A stretch of DNA of 64,000 bases from the NCBI RefSeq assembly GCF_000504285.1, contig NZ_KI632511.1:9096154-9160153 (forward strand), written 5' to 3'. The notes below the pieces were generated by a model. That model did not search any database. It saw nothing but the letters and a program-made list of their open reading frames with translations, and was not told the DNA's origin. Both the position numbers and the translations under genes were made by a program. Positions 62,016-64,000 of the stretch are shown piece after piece. The DNA comes from Actinospica robiniae DSM 44927. GTDB lineage: Bacteria > Actinomycetota > Actinomycetes > Streptomycetales > Catenulisporaceae. Position 1 is the stretch's first letter, and each line of letters begins with the position of its first letter.

Positions 62016-62427
62016 ACACCCCCGGCACCCGACCACCCCCAACGTCAGGCCGCCCCGCCAACGCCAGCACCCACGCAACCCCGGCATCTCTCTCCGAGGA
62101 AGGGCCCGCGCCGGAGGCGAGATCTTGAAACCGCAGCCCGCCCCGCTACGCAACGGGTGGGCGGGTGGTCAGACGAAACAGGGCGACGCGAAGCGGCCGC
62201 CCACGGCCTGACGACCACCTCAGCCCAGCAGGCCACCACGCCCCACCAGTGCTCAACATGATCATCGACTCGCGTTAGGCGTAGGGTCCAGCATCGCGCC
62301 ACAGCTCTCTTGGCGGCATATCGACGATATCGATCGGCAGCGCCGGAAACTCCTCCTCAGGCTTCGATGACGGTCGGGAAGCGGGTCGGCGGCCCGCTTC
62401 CCGGCTCAGCCGTTTCAGGGGCCTTCA

Positions 62428-64000
62428 TCAACCCTCGACGTAGTCGATCTGCTGCATCATGCCGAGGTCCTCGTGCTGGAGATTGTGGCAGTGCAGCATG
62501 GTGAGGCCGATGAAGTCCTCGTACTTGACCAGGATGGTCACGCTCTCGCCGGGGCTGCCGCCGGAGATGCCGATGGTGTCGTGCCAGACCGGGGGATCGA
62601 GTGCGACGCCATTGCGGTGGGTGACCAGGAAGGGGTTGGTGTGCAGGTGGAAGGGGTGCATGAAGGCCGTCATCTTGTCGTCGGTGCTGATGACCCAGCG
62701 CTCGACGGTTCCGAGGGGCAGGATGTGGTTGACGTACGTCGGGTCGAAGCGTCCGTACATCGGGTCGCGGGTCAGGTCGCCGTGCGGGTCGGCCGCGGGC
62801 GTCGGGTTGCTGCCGAGGACGCGGTAGGCGTTGGGGAAGGGGGTGGGGAGCACGTTCGCGTCCACGTGCCAGCGCACCTCGCGGTGGACCTGGGAGCTCG
62901 CGATGTCGGCGTCGTCGAGGGGCGCCTTGCCGGGCGGCAGCTCCTCCGGCAGGCCCATCGGTGGCACGATGGGATGGCCGACGACGTGGATCGTCATCAG
63001 CGGCTTGGCGAGCGAGGCCGCGCGCAGCTCGTAGGTGCCGGCACGGTCGGCCCGCACCAGGATGTCGGCCCGGTTGCCCATGGCCATGCTCACCTGGTTC
63101 GTCGCGACCGGGGCGGCGAAGGTGATGCCGTCCTGCGCGATCTGGTGCATCGTCGGCACGGACTGGTCGCCGGTGATCTCGAGGGCCAGCGCCGTGAAGG
63201 CGGTCGCGCACACCAGGCGCCAGCGCTGCACCTCGCCCGGCCGCAGCACGATGGTCGGGTTGACCTGGCCGTTCACGGTGTACGTGGCGGCGGGGGCGGT
63301 GAGCGCGGCATCGGAGGTGAACAGCGGTCCGGCTGTGTTCGGCGCGATCTTCAGCTCGTTGATGCAGACGACGACGTCCGCGGCTTTCGCGATCTCCGGG
63401 ACCTCGTCCACGTCGCCTTCGACGACGAGGACGCCGGTCATACCGCCGGAGACCTGCTGGGACACGGATCCGTGCAGGTGGGGGTGGTACCAGAAGGTGC
63501 CGGCAGGGTGATCGAGCGGGATGTCGATCACGCTCAGGTAGTGCGGTTCGGGATCCCCGGCCTTGCTGCGCGGGGCGAACTCGCGCATGACGTTGTCGGC
63601 CTGGCCCGAGGGGGAGACGTGCAGGCCGTGGGTGTGCAGGTTGAAGCTGTTGAAGTTGTGCGGGATGTTGTGGTCCCCGTCGAACGGCGCGTTCGGCGGC
63701 AGGCCGTTGATCTGCGTCAGCCGCAGCTGGTCGCCGCCGCGCACGCGCAGGGTGGGACCCGGGATCGTCCCGTTGTAGGTGCGGGTGTTCGCCGTGCCGA
63801 AGCCGGGGATGCGGGTCTCGGTGAAGCGGACGTCGAGCGTGCGCTCCAGAACCCGTCCCGGCGCGCCGGGGGCGGCCCGCGGGGCCCAGACCTTCGGTTG
63901 GGGGAACGGGCGCGCTGACGCCGCGCTCGCCCGTTCCGCGAGTAGGCCGTCCGGGGACGCGATCAGGGCGGCCGCCACCGGGACGGCTTTGAGGACCGCG
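62428..64000 (-). CDS. Multicopper oxidase (partial, start beyond window)
   Basis: At least 523 residues of a three-domain multicopper oxidase are present; the signal peptide (AVLKAVPVAAALIASPDGLLA) runs past the right edge, so the start is missing. Copper sites are complete: HTHGLH, WYHPHLHGS, HPFHLHTNPF and HCHNLQHEDLGMM, giving the type 1, 2 and 3 ligands with an axial Met. It would oxidise phenols, metals or cuprous ions outside the cell, reducing O2 to water. The 152-base gap before the foldback repeat holds no gene. Confidence 0.93.
   Translation of the reverse strand, partial: AVLKAVPVAAALIASPDGLLAERASAASARPFPQPKVWAPRAAPGAPGRVLERTLDVRFTETRIPGFGTANTRTYNGTIPGPTLRVRGGDQLRLTQINGLPPNAPFDGDHNIPHNFNSFNLHTHGLHVSPSGQADNVMREFAPRSKAGDPEPHYLSVIDIPLDHPAGTFWYHPHLHGSVSQQVSGGMTGVLVVEGDVDEVPEIAKAADVVVCINELKIAPNTAGPLFTSDAALTAPAATYTVNGQVNPTIVLRPGEVQRWRLVCATAFTALALEITGDQSVPTMHQIAQDGITFAAPVATNQVSMAMGNRADILVRADRAGTYELRAASLAKPLMTIHVVGHPIVPPMGLPEELPPGKAPLDDADIASSQVHREVRWHVDANVLPTPFPNAYRVLGSNPTPAADPHGDLTRDPMYGRFDPTYVNHILPLGTVERWVISTDDKMTAFMHPFHLHTNPFLVTHRNGVALDPPVWHDTIGISGGSPGESVTILVKYEDFIGLTMLHCHNLQHEDLGMMQQIDYVEG

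Larger units (their letters stand above)
59334..62275. repeat. Foldback-like repeat, copy B (split by IS4 element)
   Basis: Without the IS (59627-61192) and one target copy this is about 1.37 kb. The outer ends ACGCGAGTxGATGATCATG (left from 59334, right to 62275) and the next 130 bases are almost identical as inverted repeats. The left arm lacks about 90 bases that the right arm has. The centre (about 61232-61864) shows no convincing gene; like copy A it has scattered GAATTCTGCATC-type motifs and a lower-GC stretch near 61560-61680. The left end touches the PPOX gene stop. Confidence 0.8.

Noticed and set aside
1-64000. tRNA or rRNA genes
   Set aside because: No cloverleaf with a T-loop GGTTCGANNC context or ribosomal RNA-like stretch was noticed on either strand; a dedicated tRNA search was not possible here.

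Overview
The DNA is very GC-rich, with dense short-spaced genes, many GTG starts, 4-base start/stop overlaps and Ser/Ala/Pro/Thr-rich linkers in secreted glycoside hydrolases. Together with DasR-type sites and sulfur leader peptides ending in a conserved Arg-His-Val-Asp motif, this points to a filamentous actinomycete; the gene mix would suit a Catenulispora/Actinospica-like soil organism, but that placement is inference. Coding calls rest on reading translations and motifs; no database search was run.

Layout. 0-6.7 kb: FmdB-like zinc ribbon, then a tightly overlapping Mrp cation/proton antiporter operon (A with fused B, C, D, E, F, G). 6.7-16 kb: mostly single genes (EamA transporter, O-methyltransferase, uracil-DNA glycosylase, DUF4232 protein, VIT-type metal transporter, GH18 chitinase-like enzyme with two DasR-like operators, sirtuin, Nudix hydrolase, aldose epimerase). 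15.3-23.6 kb: an organosulfur-scavenging locus. Two flavin reductases run leftward. A ROK regulator, ABC sulfonate-type importer, FMNH2-dependent monooxygenase and TauD-like dioxygenase run rightward. Three short Cys-ending leader peptides sit at transcription-unit starts, so cysteine-responsive attenuation is the likely shared control. 23.8 kb: a cytochrome P450.

25.1-28.1 kb and 59.3-62.3 kb hold two copies of the same roughly 1.4 kb non-coding foldback-like repeat, each with long inverted arms and palindromic modules. Each copy is split by a different insertion sequence: IS110 family in the first (CT core on both sides), IS4 family in the second (10-base target duplication). Because each copy shows the empty site of the other, the insertion points can be set to the base.

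28.2-37 kb: GH12 cellulase-like enzyme with a perfect 16-base palindromic operator, a toroid-fold protein, a zinc-ribbon protein, SUKH protein, divergent MerR/SDR pair, APC permease with an OB-fold partner, VOC protein and an APH-like kinase. 37.1-45 kb: narGHJI nitrate reductase followed, with overlap, by a TDT/SLAC1-like anion channel. 45.1-52.3 kb: two large FtsX-type permeases and two ABC ATPases, one carrying an AbrB-like tail. 52.4-59.3 kb: assorted single genes. 62.4 kb to the end: a multicopper oxidase running off the right edge.
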